64,000 nucleotides of DNA from Candidatus Cloacimonadota bacterium (lineage in GTDB: Bacteria; Cloacimonadota; Cloacimonadia; Cloacimonadales; Cloacimonadaceae): positions 1 through 64,000 of the forward strand of contig JAKOXG010000020.1 in assembly GCA_029781115.1 (NCBI GenBank). Direction: 5' to 3'. The first letter of the stretch is position 1. Every line of letters starts with the position of its first letter. This document shows positions 55,810-64,000 of this stretch, piece by piece. Position numbers and translations under genes: made by a program. The notes below the pieces were generated by a model. The model saw nothing but the letters and a program-made list of their open reading frames with translations. It did no database searches and was not told the DNA's origin.

Positions 55810-56388
55810 TCAGATGTCGATAACCTCTTCGTTCCCTTTGATCTTGTGATAAAATACGGCTGTGGATGTGTGAATGTAGGGCAGCAACCAGAGGAAACCT
55901 ATTCCAGCGGTGAAAAGGCACAAAATTGCCCAACCGATAAAGGAGAGATAGAGCCAAAAAAGCTCAGCCTTGTGCCCAAACATCATTATTTTGCTCTTGG
56001 CGATGGCTTCGCTGGCGGTCAAATCCGGATTATCCGCCAGGATGTAAAAGGTCATTGAGTAAGAAAGAGCAGCGATGATGCCGGGAATGATCAGGAGCAA
56101 AGACCAGAGAACCACATAGACGATCATCAACAAACTGGCCACCAAACTCCGGAAGAAATCCCGAAATCCCTCAAAAAGCATCTCCACGGTGATGTCCTGT
56201 CGGCGAACCACCCGCAGTGAGATCAAGGCGAGACCCAAAGCAAAAGGCCCCGTAATGATGAGGCTGCTCCCCGGAATAGAAGTTGTGGCACTCTCAATGA
56301 GAATGTAAATCAGCCAGATGAGGGCGTAGATGTTCCATCTGCCGGCAAGCAGAGCTCTGGCCTCGGTGCGAATAGCAGTCAGGTCCAT
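55810..56388 (-). CDS. DUF975 family membrane protein, paralogue 2
   Basis: This 192-residue protein is a close paralogue of the downstream gene, with the same length and shared segments: MDLTAIRTEARALLAGRW at the start, SLLLIIPGIIAALSYSMTFYILADN, and LSFIGWAILCLFTAGIGFLW. About five membrane helices are predicted. AAGGAGA precedes the ATG at 56388; the frame is open to 56442 without a ribosome site. Conserved blocks are the polar loops rather than the membrane segments. Function unknown; DUF975 proteins are often stress or membrane-associated, which I cannot confirm here. Confidence 0.88.
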   Translation of the reverse strand: MDLTAIRTEARALLAGRWNIYALIWLIYILIESATTSIPGSSLIITGPFALGLALISLRVVRRQDITVEMLFEGFRDFFRSLVASLLMIVYVVLWSLLLIIPGIIAALSYSMTFYILADNPDLTASEAIAKSKIMMFGHKAELFWLYLSFIGWAILCLFTAGIGFLWLLPYIHTSTAVFYHKIKGNEEVIDI

Positions 56389-56424
56389 AATAAATCTCCT
56401 TTTATTTATAAAGTATGACGGAGC

Positions 56425-56453
56425 ATTATTTGGTAACTGCATTTGACTGTCAA
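56425..56453 (-). promoter_or_regulatory. Promoter of DUF975 paralogue 2
   Basis: On the minus strand TTGACA (56453-56448), a 17-base spacer and AATAAT (56430-56425) form a good sigma-70-type promoter about 30 bases before the ATG. Confidence 0.55.
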
Positions 56454-56727
56454 CACTTTATTTAAATCTCAAAAAAGCTACAAGAGCTCTCAACTCATTC
56501 ATCACGCATCAGTTATCAGTGAATATTGTCCACGTGTGGCATCTTTTTATCAATGAAAATTAATACTTTCTTTTCCTCAACCGATCACCCAAATCAAGGT
56601 CGTTTTTCGGCAACTTACCACCCCTGATATTACCACCATTTTCCCGAATACTGGAGCCCCCAAAAACAGGATATTTTGAAATATTTGATCTCATCCTGCG
56701 AAAAGGTAAAGCATAACCGCCCGTTTC

Positions 56728-56922
56728 GACCCCTCTCAAATGCCGATTTCATGCCGCCTCCCAACCCCGCCCCTGCTGCTCTCCTGCTCCTCAAGCAAGT
56801 AACGAGTAGGAAAGCAGTAGCTTAGGAGGCAGAGCCAAGGGGAGGAAAAAGCACCTTGCGGAGGGTGGCTAACCAGGGTGGAAAGGCAATATTTGCGCAA
56901 ACGGCAGGTTGGGGCAAACAAA
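56728..56922 (+). repeat. Interspersed ~195-bp repeat, copy 3
   Basis: It aligns with 30342-30539 directly, starting GACCCCTCTCAAATGCCGAT and ending GGCAAACAAAAT, with the GAGGCAGAGCCAAGGGGAG block near the middle. It lies 54 bases beyond the stop of the frameshifted sorting-domain gene. The rest of the gap from 56454 to 56727 shows nothing recognisable. Confidence 0.8.
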
Positions 56923-56976
56923 ATAACACCCAGTAGAACAGTATGATATTCTGTGCCCCTGCGCAGTCTGCCCACG

Positions 56977-58096
56977 CTATTGCATCAGGATCATCTTAGC
57001 CGTCTTGCGATACCCCGGTGCACTCATCCGAATCAGATACACGCCGCTGGAGATGGGTTGTCCCCGGTTGTCTTTTGAGTTGAATACTTGCTTATAGTGT
57101 CCGGTTGCATGGTCAGAATCCACCAGAGTCCTTATCAGCTGGCCTCTGATGTTGTAAATCTCCAGCTTCACGCGTCCCGGTTCTTTCACACTGTAGCTGA
57201 TCGTAGTCTCGGGATTGAAGGGGTTGGGGTAGTTGCCGCTCAGGGAGGTGGCCAGCACGGGGATTTGGGGGGTCGTCGATGGGTGTATTAATATCCAGCG
57301 AGAAGTTTAGGGTGAAGAACTGGTTGTAGTAGACTGCCACATCCTCAATCGTTTGGCTGTAAAATCCCCTTTTGGCTGCGGTCACGTCGTGATTTCCCTC
57401 GATGAGTTCGAGGAAGTAAAACCCGATGGCGTTGGTGGTGGCGGTGTGTGTGCCCACGCTGACGGTTGCACCGCTGATGGGACTGCCGTCTTTACTGCTG
57501 CTCACTGTTCCCACCAGGGTTCCGAGCATGGGGCCTTTGGTCAGCACGTTGGAGAAGCAGGGGTAGGAGAGGATATCGCCATTGTAAACCGCTCTGACCA
57601 CCCAGCGGTAGTAGCCAAGGGGCAGATTGTCCCAGCCGGTATCGGTATAACTGTAGGCAATGGTTGCTTCCGGGGTCAAAGCAGTCCAGTTATGCTCGTT
57701 TTCTTCCTGGCCTGCTTTCAAGCGGTAGACCAAATATCCGCTAAAATTTGGTTGTCGCTTATCGGATTCTGTCCAAGTAAGTTCCACAGCCGTCTCGTCA
57801 TCATTGAGCGTGGCGACAACTTCTGTCACTCCGCCCGGGTAGACGTTTCTGACGTGCATGGTGATTTCCGGCTCTTCGCCAAATAGTGGCGAGGTATTCC
57901 CGCTGATGATTGCCGCTGCGATATCACCTTCCTTGCCGGTGCCGTTCTGATCAGGATATAGCAACACGGGCGTCATGGGTGGGTCGTAGACGTTGAACTC
58001 CGGTTCCCTGCCGTCAGGAAAACCGCTCATGTCAGAGCCAGCCCAAAGGCCAAGCACGAGCGTGAGCAAGGCTATTAAAATTGTCAGGCGTTTCAT
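56977..58096 (-). pseudogene. Frameshifted secreted protein with sorting domain
   Basis: Read from the ATG at 58096, the frame gives a signal peptide (MKRLTILIALLTLVLGLWAG), an Fn3-like part, a carboxypeptidase-regulatory-like domain (GTLVGTVSSSKDGSPISGAT), then TPIDDPP. There it leaves the expected sequence and stops at 57113. The sorting domain (NYPNPFNPETTISYSVKEPG ... KMILMQ) continues in the next frame to 56977. The cause is a run of six C (complement of 57267-57272). The homologous site in the neighbouring gene (58871-58875) has five, and with five C the frames join as DDPQIPVLATSLSGNYPNP. It is either a true frameshift or a sequencing error in a homopolymer. If intact, it would be a surface-exported protein of about 373 residues. 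Confidence 0.75.
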
Positions 58097-58580
58097 GGTT
58101 CTCTCCTATTCTGCTTGTATATACGATACACTCTCGCAGGGCTATTTAAAGCTCCGCATTAATTCTAACAGCACCCAGCCAGGCCGGGATGGTAAGTCAA
58201 TTGCACATAAGATATGGACATATAGAGTTACGTGCACAATCCATTCCAAAAGCAGGATAAAAATAGGAGAGATCCTGTCGATGGAAACTTCAAAAACCGG
58301 TTGGCGGTTCCTTGGGCGAAGTTTGATGGTTCGATACCCGCTTGGTCCTTACTCACCCGCCCGGAGATACCGTGGAGATACTCGGGTTTTTCCCGAGAGG
58401 CTCCGAGGGATCACCGGGAGGCTAAGCAGGGAAGAAGTGGGTGAGCGGCATGTTTTGGCAGGGTCTCGCCTGCGACCCATCCTGTATCCTACCTTCTTAA
58501 ACAAAGGAGGAATCAAGCTGGCGTGCAAGAAGCCGGCCTGTGATAGACCGGCTTCCCATATCGTGGTGCAGAGTGGTAGC
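58097..58580. other. Gap between the two sorting-domain genes
   Basis: Apart from the hairpin at 58530 and a short CGGGTTTTTCCCG inverted repeat (about 58383-58395), nothing recognisable is present. No promoter for the leftward gene at 58096 is clear. Confidence 0.4.
58530..58554 (-). terminator. Possible terminator of the large sorting-domain gene
   Basis: AAGCCGG (58530-58536) and CCGGCTT (58548-58554) form a 7-bp stem with an 11-base loop 27 bases after the stop at 58581. The T-run on the minus strand is short (TTCTTG), so strength is uncertain. Confidence 0.45.
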
Positions 58581-61500
58581 CTACTGCATCAGTATCATCT
58601 TGGAGGTTTTGTGATAGCCGGGTGCCGTCATTCGGATCAGATACACGCCACTGCTGATGCGGCGTCCCCGATTGTCTCTGGCATTAAAGACCTGCTTGTA
58701 ATGGCCGCTAACGTGGTCAGAATCCACCAAAGTGCGCACCAGTTGACCTTTGATGTTGTAGATATCCAGTTTCACACGTCCGGGCTCCTTGACGCTGTAG
58801 CTGATGGTGGTCTCAGGGTTGAAGGGGTTGGGGTAGTTGCCGTTGAGAGCGGTCGCCACTACGGGGATTTGGGGGTCGTCGCTGGCTGTACCTTCCTCCA
58901 ACACAAAGTCTACTGTGGTGGGAAGGTTCAGGTTAACCACCACGTTTTCTATGGTTTGTCTCTTGTATCCGGGTGCGGAGGCTGTTACCGTGTGCGTGCC
59001 TACCGGCACCGGTAAGGCGTAGATACCTGCGGGGTTGGAGGTGGTGCGCACAGCTCCGTTGGTGATGGTCGCACCGGCGATGGGGGCATTATCTGTGTTT
59101 CTGACCCTGCCCATGATGGTGCCGCTGGGGACATCCCTTTGCAGAACGTTTGACATACCGGCCACGGAGGTTACGCCATTGGTGTATATAGATTTCACCG
59201 CCCAGCGGTAGTGTCCACTGGGAAGCAGTGTCCAGCGGGAATCTTGGAGGCTGAGCTCGCTTATTGGCTCCGGGCTCAGAAGTTCCCAAGCATCCTGATT
59301 TTGTTCGTAACGCGTTTCCAGCCGGTAAACCATATAGCCGATAAAGGCTTTGGAGCCTCCTGATGCAGGCCGACTCCGTGAGAATCCAGGCTTGCTGTCC
59401 GGAGCAGGCGCTTTCTGCAGCTTTTCCACGCCAAGCTTCTGATCCTTACGCTCGGGAGCCGTCCAGGTAATACCGACTGAATCATCATCCGGGTTCAACA
59501 CAGCGGTCACATTCAAGGGGGCGTAAGTGGACTCCGTCAGGACAATCTCGCCCAGATCGCAGTCATTGTCAATCGGGTTGATCTGTCCCACTATGGTGCT
59601 GTAGCCGGCTGCACTGATCTCGTATTGGTAGGTGTGATGGCCATAGACAGCAAGCGTGAAGCAGCCTTGCTCATCCGTGTTGGTGGCGTGCGTGCCATAA
59701 CCGCTCAGGTTGATGGCAGCACCGGAGATCGGAGCCAAGATATCGCTGCCCAAGATGGTGCCGCTCACGCTCACCTGTGGCAGGGGTTGCAGGCTGACAT
59801 TGAGGTTGAGCTGTTGATCTGCAGCCAGCTCAAAGCTTTGGGTGTGGTCAAAATAGCCATAGGCAGTGATGCTGAGCGTGTAAGTCTCGGGCAGGATCAA
59901 GACGTGCGGAAACTGGTATTGTCCGGCGTCGTCGGTGACGGTGTGGAAGAGGCCATCATTGATGCTCAGCTCTGCATTGGCGATGGGCTGTCCGTTCGCA
60001 GCGGTCACGGTTCCGGCCACCTGTCCCACTTCACCCGGAGTCACGATGAAGGTGGCTTGCGGGAACTGAGCAGAGGGGTCTCCCTGAGGCGGCGAGGCAG
60101 GGTCAATGTTATTTGAGGCTGTCGCATTGCTGGAGCGGCTACGGTTTGTCCCTTCGGTCTGACATCTGAAGAAGTTCATGGAATCATAACTGATGGCCAT
60201 TGATTTATAGACCATCATCACCAGATTGCTTCCATCCAGATACATAAAAGGCCGGTTCAGGCTGATATCGATGACGTTTTGTCCGCCGGGTAAAGCCACT
60301 GCGCCATTAAACACCAAAGTGAGCTGGTCGGAAGGTATATATCCATCGCTGAGATCGTTTTGGGTGGTGGTTCCCAGCCAGATGGAGATGGGAACATTGG
60401 GAAAATCATCCTGGAAGACATTGTAAAACTTGAGATCGGTGACAGTTCCCACAACCCCTTCCAATTCATCCGGATAGTAAAGGGTTTGGAAAAGTGAGAC
60501 CTGCGAGCTCATATCCACAGGATGTATGCCATCCTGGTGCCCGGTTCCGGCGGTGATGGCAAACACACCTTCCGGATAAACCGTCAGGCCAAAGTTTCCC
60601 GTGCGGTTGTTTGCTGCGTGCTGATCGCCGTTCATTTCCACTTTGCCATAGATGGAATAATCTCCAGCGATGGTGGGCGTCCAAGGCAGCACCACATCCA
60701 AGCTTTGCATGCTGTCGATGGGAGTTCCCGCCACACTGGCCAGCACCACGTCGCCCGGGCCCATCAGCTTCACGGTATAATCGGTTTGAGTATCAATGCC
60801 GTAATTGTGCAAGCGGACGGTGTAGGGATAGCTCAAGCCCACGCTGGGTGTCAGATTGCCATCGATTTCACAGGCCGCCAGGTCGTTTTCAATCAAAAGG
60901 GGATTGTGGTGGAAAGTGATCTGAGGGTAGATATCGGTGAATCCTTCGACATCAGGTGTATCAGGAGTAAAATTGTAGTCTCTGTAAGCATAAAAGGCAC
61001 GGTTTCTTCCTCCTGACTGACACTTGAACATATAAACATTGGGCAGGTGAGGAAAACCCAGAGGACGCTGGAACGTAATCAACAAGTTCCCGCCTGTATG
61101 CAGGTAGGGTGTCTGGAGGTGAATCATGATGGTGTTTACACCGCCCGGAAAATTCACGATTCCCTCAAAGACCAAAGTCTGCTCGGAAGTGGGAACATAG
61201 CCTGGGCTCATGTCGGATCTGTCTGTGCTGCTCAGGTAGACCTTGATGACCTCATCGTTCCGACTCTCCCAGAAATCGTTATGAAGAGCCAACGAGGTGA
61301 TGGTTCCGTTCATAAAGCCCAATTCATGGAATTTGTAAATGGTCTGGTAGACGGATTGTGTCTTGGAGAAATCGATGGGGAAGGGTAAAGCTTGATCACC
61401 CGCACCGATGGTGACAGATTCCACACTCTCGGGGTAGACGTGTTGCTGCAAAGCTTTCGTCTGGTTGTTGGGCGCAAATTCATCGCCAGCCATTTCCAAT

Positions 61501-64000
61501 TTGCCATAGATTGTGATTGGGCCTGCAGCGGTGGGCGTCCAGGGGATCACCGTCTCCAAAACCTGCATACTGCCGATGGGTGCCCCCTCCACACTGGCCA
61601 GTTCTACGCCGCTGGCGTTCATAAGCTTCACGGTATAGGCACTCTGAGCTGCAGAACCATGGTTACGCACGTTGACCGTATAGTTTGAGACGCTTCCCAC
61701 CGTGGGTGCGCCATCGCCGGTGATACACAAAGCGGCCAGGTCGTTTGTCAGCGATCCCGGATGGTAGAGGAAGGTGGTTTGAGGGAATTGTCCCGTGAGC
61801 GTTCCTGCGGGAGGGTTGAATGGGTCCAGTTCACCTGTTTCACTGACATAGCGGGCACGGTTATTGCCGATAGTCTGACACTTGAAATAGTTACAATCCA
61901 TATAGTAGCCTGCATATCTGGGGTAGAAAAACGTCACCACCAAGTTGCCACCCGGGTGGACGTAGGGTGTCTGGAAGTGGATGGGGATAGCGTTATCACC
62001 TATTGGGTAAATGATTACCCCATCAAAAACCAGGTTCAATTGGGAAGCGGGAATGAAGCCTGCACTCAGGTTAACCTGGTCTGTGCTGCCCAAGTAGATC
62101 TTGGTTGGTATATCAGGGTTAAAGACATCAAAATGGTTATAGAGCACCAGGGAGTTGATGATGCCGCTGTCGAAGCCCAGTTCACCGGCCAAGTAAAGCG
62201 ACTGATAGATATGAGTTTGATGCCCAACAACCATGGGGTGGACTGCAAGTTCGTCACCCGCACCGATGGTGACAGCTTGCGTTCCGGCGGGCTGCACTTC
62301 CACTTGCATTGTGCTGCTACGATTGTTTTGAATCAATTCGTCGCTTCCCAATTGCACCTTGGCATAGATGGTGAGAGACCCCAGCGTGGAAGGCGTCCAG
62401 GGAACCGTTACATCCAAACTCTGCAAACTGCTGATGGGCGGGCCATTCACAACCGCCAGCTCGGTATGGTCTTCACTCATCAGCTTTACCAGATAGTTGC
62501 TCTGGAGGTTGCTGCCGTGGTTGCGCAAGCGCACCGTGTAGCCGGAAGTTTCTCCCAGTGTGGGTGTGAAGTTGCCGCTGAGCCCGGTGGCACTAAGATC
62601 GTTTGCCAAGCCCGTGCTGATGTGCATCATGATGTCGGGAACTTGGCCGTCTACAGTTCCATATGACGTGGATTCAGGGAGCGAACCCATCCAAGACTGA
62701 GACCTTGAGTTGACATAGGTATAGTCAAACATCTGTCCGCTTCCGCCCATAGTGGAGCCGTAGTTGGTTTCCACGACCACGACCAGATTCCCACCCGTAT
62801 AGGCAAAAGGGGTGTCCAACTGGAAGACATGCCACCCCAGATAGTTGGGAGCAAAAGTGCCTTCTTTGAGCAAGGTCGTACCCGTCATCATTTCCTGCCA
62901 ACGCATCCCGGGCAGGGTGGTGGCAGTGGTGTTTTTGGCCCAAATCCTGTAAGGAATGGATATATTGGAAGCCTCGGAGCAGTTCCAGGCCAGCATATAG
63001 ATATTGCCGGTGGCATTTATCTGGTCCGCAGTATAGAGGGCGGCAGAAGCAAACCACGGCGTACCTGTGTAAAAAGGACTCCCCTGATTGTAATCGCTAA
63101 ATCCGATGGTAACAGTATTTGTTGACAACACTTCTGCATGCAGCTCCACATCGTGGTTTTGTCCCTGCCAGACAATGCGCAGAGTGGCGGAAAGCTCACC
63201 TACGGTAGTGCCGGTCATGCTCACGGGAATGATCACAGACTGTCCACTACCCAAAGAGGCAGGGAGGTTGGTTGCATCAATAGAGAAGTTGGCTGCATCG
63301 GTGCCGATGATGCTGACGTTGCTCGCACTGAGGTTCAAGGTTCCCGCACCGGCATTGGTGGCCAGCACCAGTAGTGGGCCGGCAGAGCCACCGTTGGCAA
63401 CCACACCAAAATCCAAAGAGGGTGGTGTGACCAACAAAGCAGGGACATCTGGCGCCTCTGTAAACCACATCAGGATATTGGCGTATCCCTCCTCAAGGTA
63501 TCCCCACCAAGGTGGATTGGGCCCCGGTGAGTAATAGGAAGTATTGCGAAGGCTGCGGTTTTGGCCGGGGGTGGCGGTGCAATAGAAAAAACGTTGAGGG
63601 ATATTGTTCATTTCACTCAAGTCGGCAACTTCATAGACACCAATCACCAGGTTATCGGTGTTGTTGTATACAAAAGGGATGTCCAAATCTATCTCAATCC
63701 AGCCCGGGACGGCGGGGAGATCCAAATAACCATCGAAGACCTTCACCATCTGATTCAAGGGAATCCAATCTGTTTCGCTGGTAAATTCCGTTCTATCGGT
63801 GTGTGTCATAAAGATGATCCATTCATTGCTGTGTATCGCTGCTTCAACTCCATTCCAATAGTAGGCTATCTTCTCAATGCCACAGGCGCCTTGGATACCG
63901 GATGCGATTTCGGAGGGCAGATAGATGCTCTGAGATTGGCTTCGATGAAAATCGGGACTGATGGGAAGCTCGAAGTTGAGATTGCCATTACCGATCACCG
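58581..64000 (-). CDS. Very large secreted multidomain protein with C-terminal sorting domain, 5' end outside window
   Basis: At least 1806 residues are open on the minus strand to the window edge, with the true start beyond it. From the N-terminal side one sees a choice-of-anchor-like segment and an ASPM/SPD-2/Hydin-like domain (LDFGVVANGGSAGP). Then come four copies of a ~150-residue module (VTIGAGDE..HP ... GELGFDSGIINSL), three of them preceded by CARDB-type adhesion domains (YTVRLRNHGS ... VPWTPS). Three carboxypeptidase-regulatory-like domains and an Fn3-like domain follow. The last 85 residues are the FlgD-like sorting domain (PNPFNPETTISYSV ... KMILMQ). It should be exported and surface-attached or released. 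Such proteins in related bacteria are thought to be adhesins or scaffolds; binding partner unknown. Confidence 0.85.
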   Translation of the reverse strand, partial: VIGNGNLNFELPISPDFHRSQSQSIYLPSEIASGIQGACGIEKIAYYWNGVEAAIHSNEWIIFMTHTDRTEFTSETDWIPLNQMVKVFDGYLDLPAVPGWIEIDLDIPFVYNNTDNLVIGVYEVADLSEMNNIPQRFFYCTATPGQNRSLRNTSYYSPGPNPPWWGYLEEGYANILMWFTEAPDVPALLVTPPSLDFGVVANGGSAGPLLVLATNAGAGTLNLSASNVSIIGTDAANFSIDATNLPASLGSGQSVIIPVSMTGTTVGELSATLRIVWQGQNHDVELHAEVLSTNTVTIGFSDYNQGSPFYTGTPWFASAALYTADQINATGNIYMLAWNCSEASNISIPYRIWAKNTTATTLPGMRWQEMMTGTTLLKEGTFAPNYLGWHVFQLDTPFAYTGGNLVVVVETNYGSTMGGSGQMFDYTYVNSRSQSWMGSLPESTSYGTVDGQVPDIMMHISTGLANDLSATGLSGNFTPTLGETSGYTVRLRNHGSNLQSNYLVKLMSEDHTELAVVNGPPISSLQSLDVTVPWTPSTLGSLTIYAKVQLGSDELIQNNRSSTMQVEVQPAGTQAVTIGAGDELAVHPMVVGHQTHIYQSLYLAGELGFDSGIINSLVLYNHFDVFNPDIPTKIYLGSTDQVNLSAGFIPASQLNLVFDGVIIYPIGDNAIPIHFQTPYVHPGGNLVVTFFYPRYAGYYMDCNYFKCQTIGNNRARYVSETGELDPFNPPAGTLTGQFPQTTFLYHPGSLTNDLAALCITGDGAPTVGSVSNYTVNVRNHGSAAQSAYTVKLMNASGVELASVEGAPIGSMQVLETVIPWTPTAAGPITIYGKLEMAGDEFAPNNQTKALQQHVYPESVESVTIGAGDQALPFPIDFSKTQSVYQTIYKFHELGFMNGTITSLALHNDFWESRNDEVIKVYLSSTDRSDMSPGYVPTSEQTLVFEGIVNFPGGVNTIMIHLQTPYLHTGGNLLITFQRPLGFPHLPNVYMFKCQSGGRNRAFYAYRDYNFTPDTPDVEGFTDIYPQITFHHNPLLIENDLAACEIDGNLTPSVGLSYPYTVRLHNYGIDTQTDYTVKLMGPGDVVLASVAGTPIDSMQSLDVVLPWTPTIAGDYSIYGKVEMNGDQHAANNRTGNFGLTVYPEGVFAITAGTGHQDGIHPVDMSSQVSLFQTLYYPDELEGVVGTVTDLKFYNVFQDDFPNVPISIWLGTTTQNDLSDGYIPSDQLTLVFNGAVALPGGQNVIDISLNRPFMYLDGSNLVMMVYKSMAISYDSMNFFRCQTEGTNRSRSSNATASNNIDPASPPQGDPSAQFPQATFIVTPGEVGQVAGTVTAANGQPIANAELSINDGLFHTVTDDAGQYQFPHVLILPETYTLSITAYGYFDHTQSFELAADQQLNLNVSLQPLPQVSVSGTILGSDILAPISGAAINLSGYGTHATNTDEQGCFTLAVYGHHTYQYEISAAGYSTIVGQINPIDNDCDLGEIVLTESTYAPLNVTAVLNPDDDSVGITWTAPERKDQKLGVEKLQKAPAPDSKPGFSRSRPASGGSKAFIGYMVYRLETRYEQNQDAWELLSPEPISELSLQDSRWTLLPSGHYRWAVKSIYTNGVTSVAGMSNVLQRDVPSGTIMGRVRNTDNAPIAGATITNGAVRTTSNPAGIYALPVPVGTHTVTASAPGYKRQTIENVVVNLNLPTTVDFVLEEGTASDDPQIPVVATALNGNYPNPFNPETTISYSVKEPGRVKLDIYNIKGQLVRTLVDSDHVSGHYKQVFNARDNRGRRISSGVYLIRMTAPGYHKTSKMILMQ

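Noticed and set aside
59625-62666. Plus-strand frames inside the large sorting-domain gene
   Set aside because: The minus-strand frame is continuous with repeated adhesion domains. The opposite frames lack start signals and domain sense.

Overview
The window looks like a piece of chromosome from a Gram-negative, anaerobic-type bacterium of the FCB group, most likely a Cloacimonadota-like lineage. This is inferred from the housekeeping genes and from secreted proteins that end in a C-terminal sorting domain (PNPFNPETTISY ... GVYLIRM ... KMILMQ). Lnt, a lipoprotein, signal peptides and large secreted repeat proteins indicate an outer membrane. Core genes are moderately GC-rich and tightly packed. 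Accessory genes at about 14.2-27.0 kb and 30.9-32.9 kb are visibly AT-richer.

Layout. 1-1090: edge of an unknown gene, then an intergenic repeat mosaic. 1091-4085: ispG, two half-size chromate-transporter genes and a Ppx/GppA phosphatase in one overlapping run. 4207-4371: two tRNA-Val genes. 4489-6933: acetate kinase, an S4 RNA-binding protein and a secreted HExxH peptidase-like protein. 6987-13590: a PhnE-like permease, thymidine phosphorylase, a solute-binding protein fused to a permease, and a second permease carrying a roughly 360-residue repeat insertion. 13591-27763: an accessory island with repeat mosaics on both sides. It holds a 1246-residue protein of defence-type architecture, a 1680-residue Hsp90-type ATPase/SF1 helicase fusion, a RhuM protein, and a membrane-anchored DUF3298-like protein paired with a candidate PD-(D/E)XK nuclease. 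27764-29839: a cytoplasmic Sel1-repeat protein. 30900-32905: a two-gene ABC-type ATPase plus candidate PD-(D/E)XK nuclease operon with its own promoter. 33289-41116: rpmF-plsX-fabH-fabD-fabG-acpP-fabF-rnc-MFS, the fatty acid synthesis operon. 41106-47836 (minus): recJ, lipoprotein, lnt, merR, glyQ, unknown, N-formylglutamate amidohydrolase-like, almost all with 4-base overlaps. 48232-52384 (minus): glycogen phosphorylase and a lamin-tail-domain secreted protein. 52601-64000: a secreted beta-propeller protein, tRNA-Asn, tandem DUF975 membrane proteins, and two secreted proteins with nearly identical sorting domains, the shorter one frameshifted in a C-run.

The strongest candidates for something not well described are the ATPase/PD-(D/E)XK pair at 30900-32905, the DUF3298/nuclease pair at 25431-26987, and the two giant genes at 14260-23439. 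All are bracketed by the same intergenic repeat families, including roughly 70-bp direct copies at 13727 and 27031. The repeat mosaics (TTAGGTGTTAGG-type, TTTCGGGGATGCGCGTGC-type, ATTCGTGTAATTCGTG-type and GGTCGCTATGGCAAGCGACC hairpins) occur only between genes and mark the accessory joints. No CRISPR array, integrase, transposase or rRNA was found. All functional calls are from reading sequence motifs; no database search was possible.
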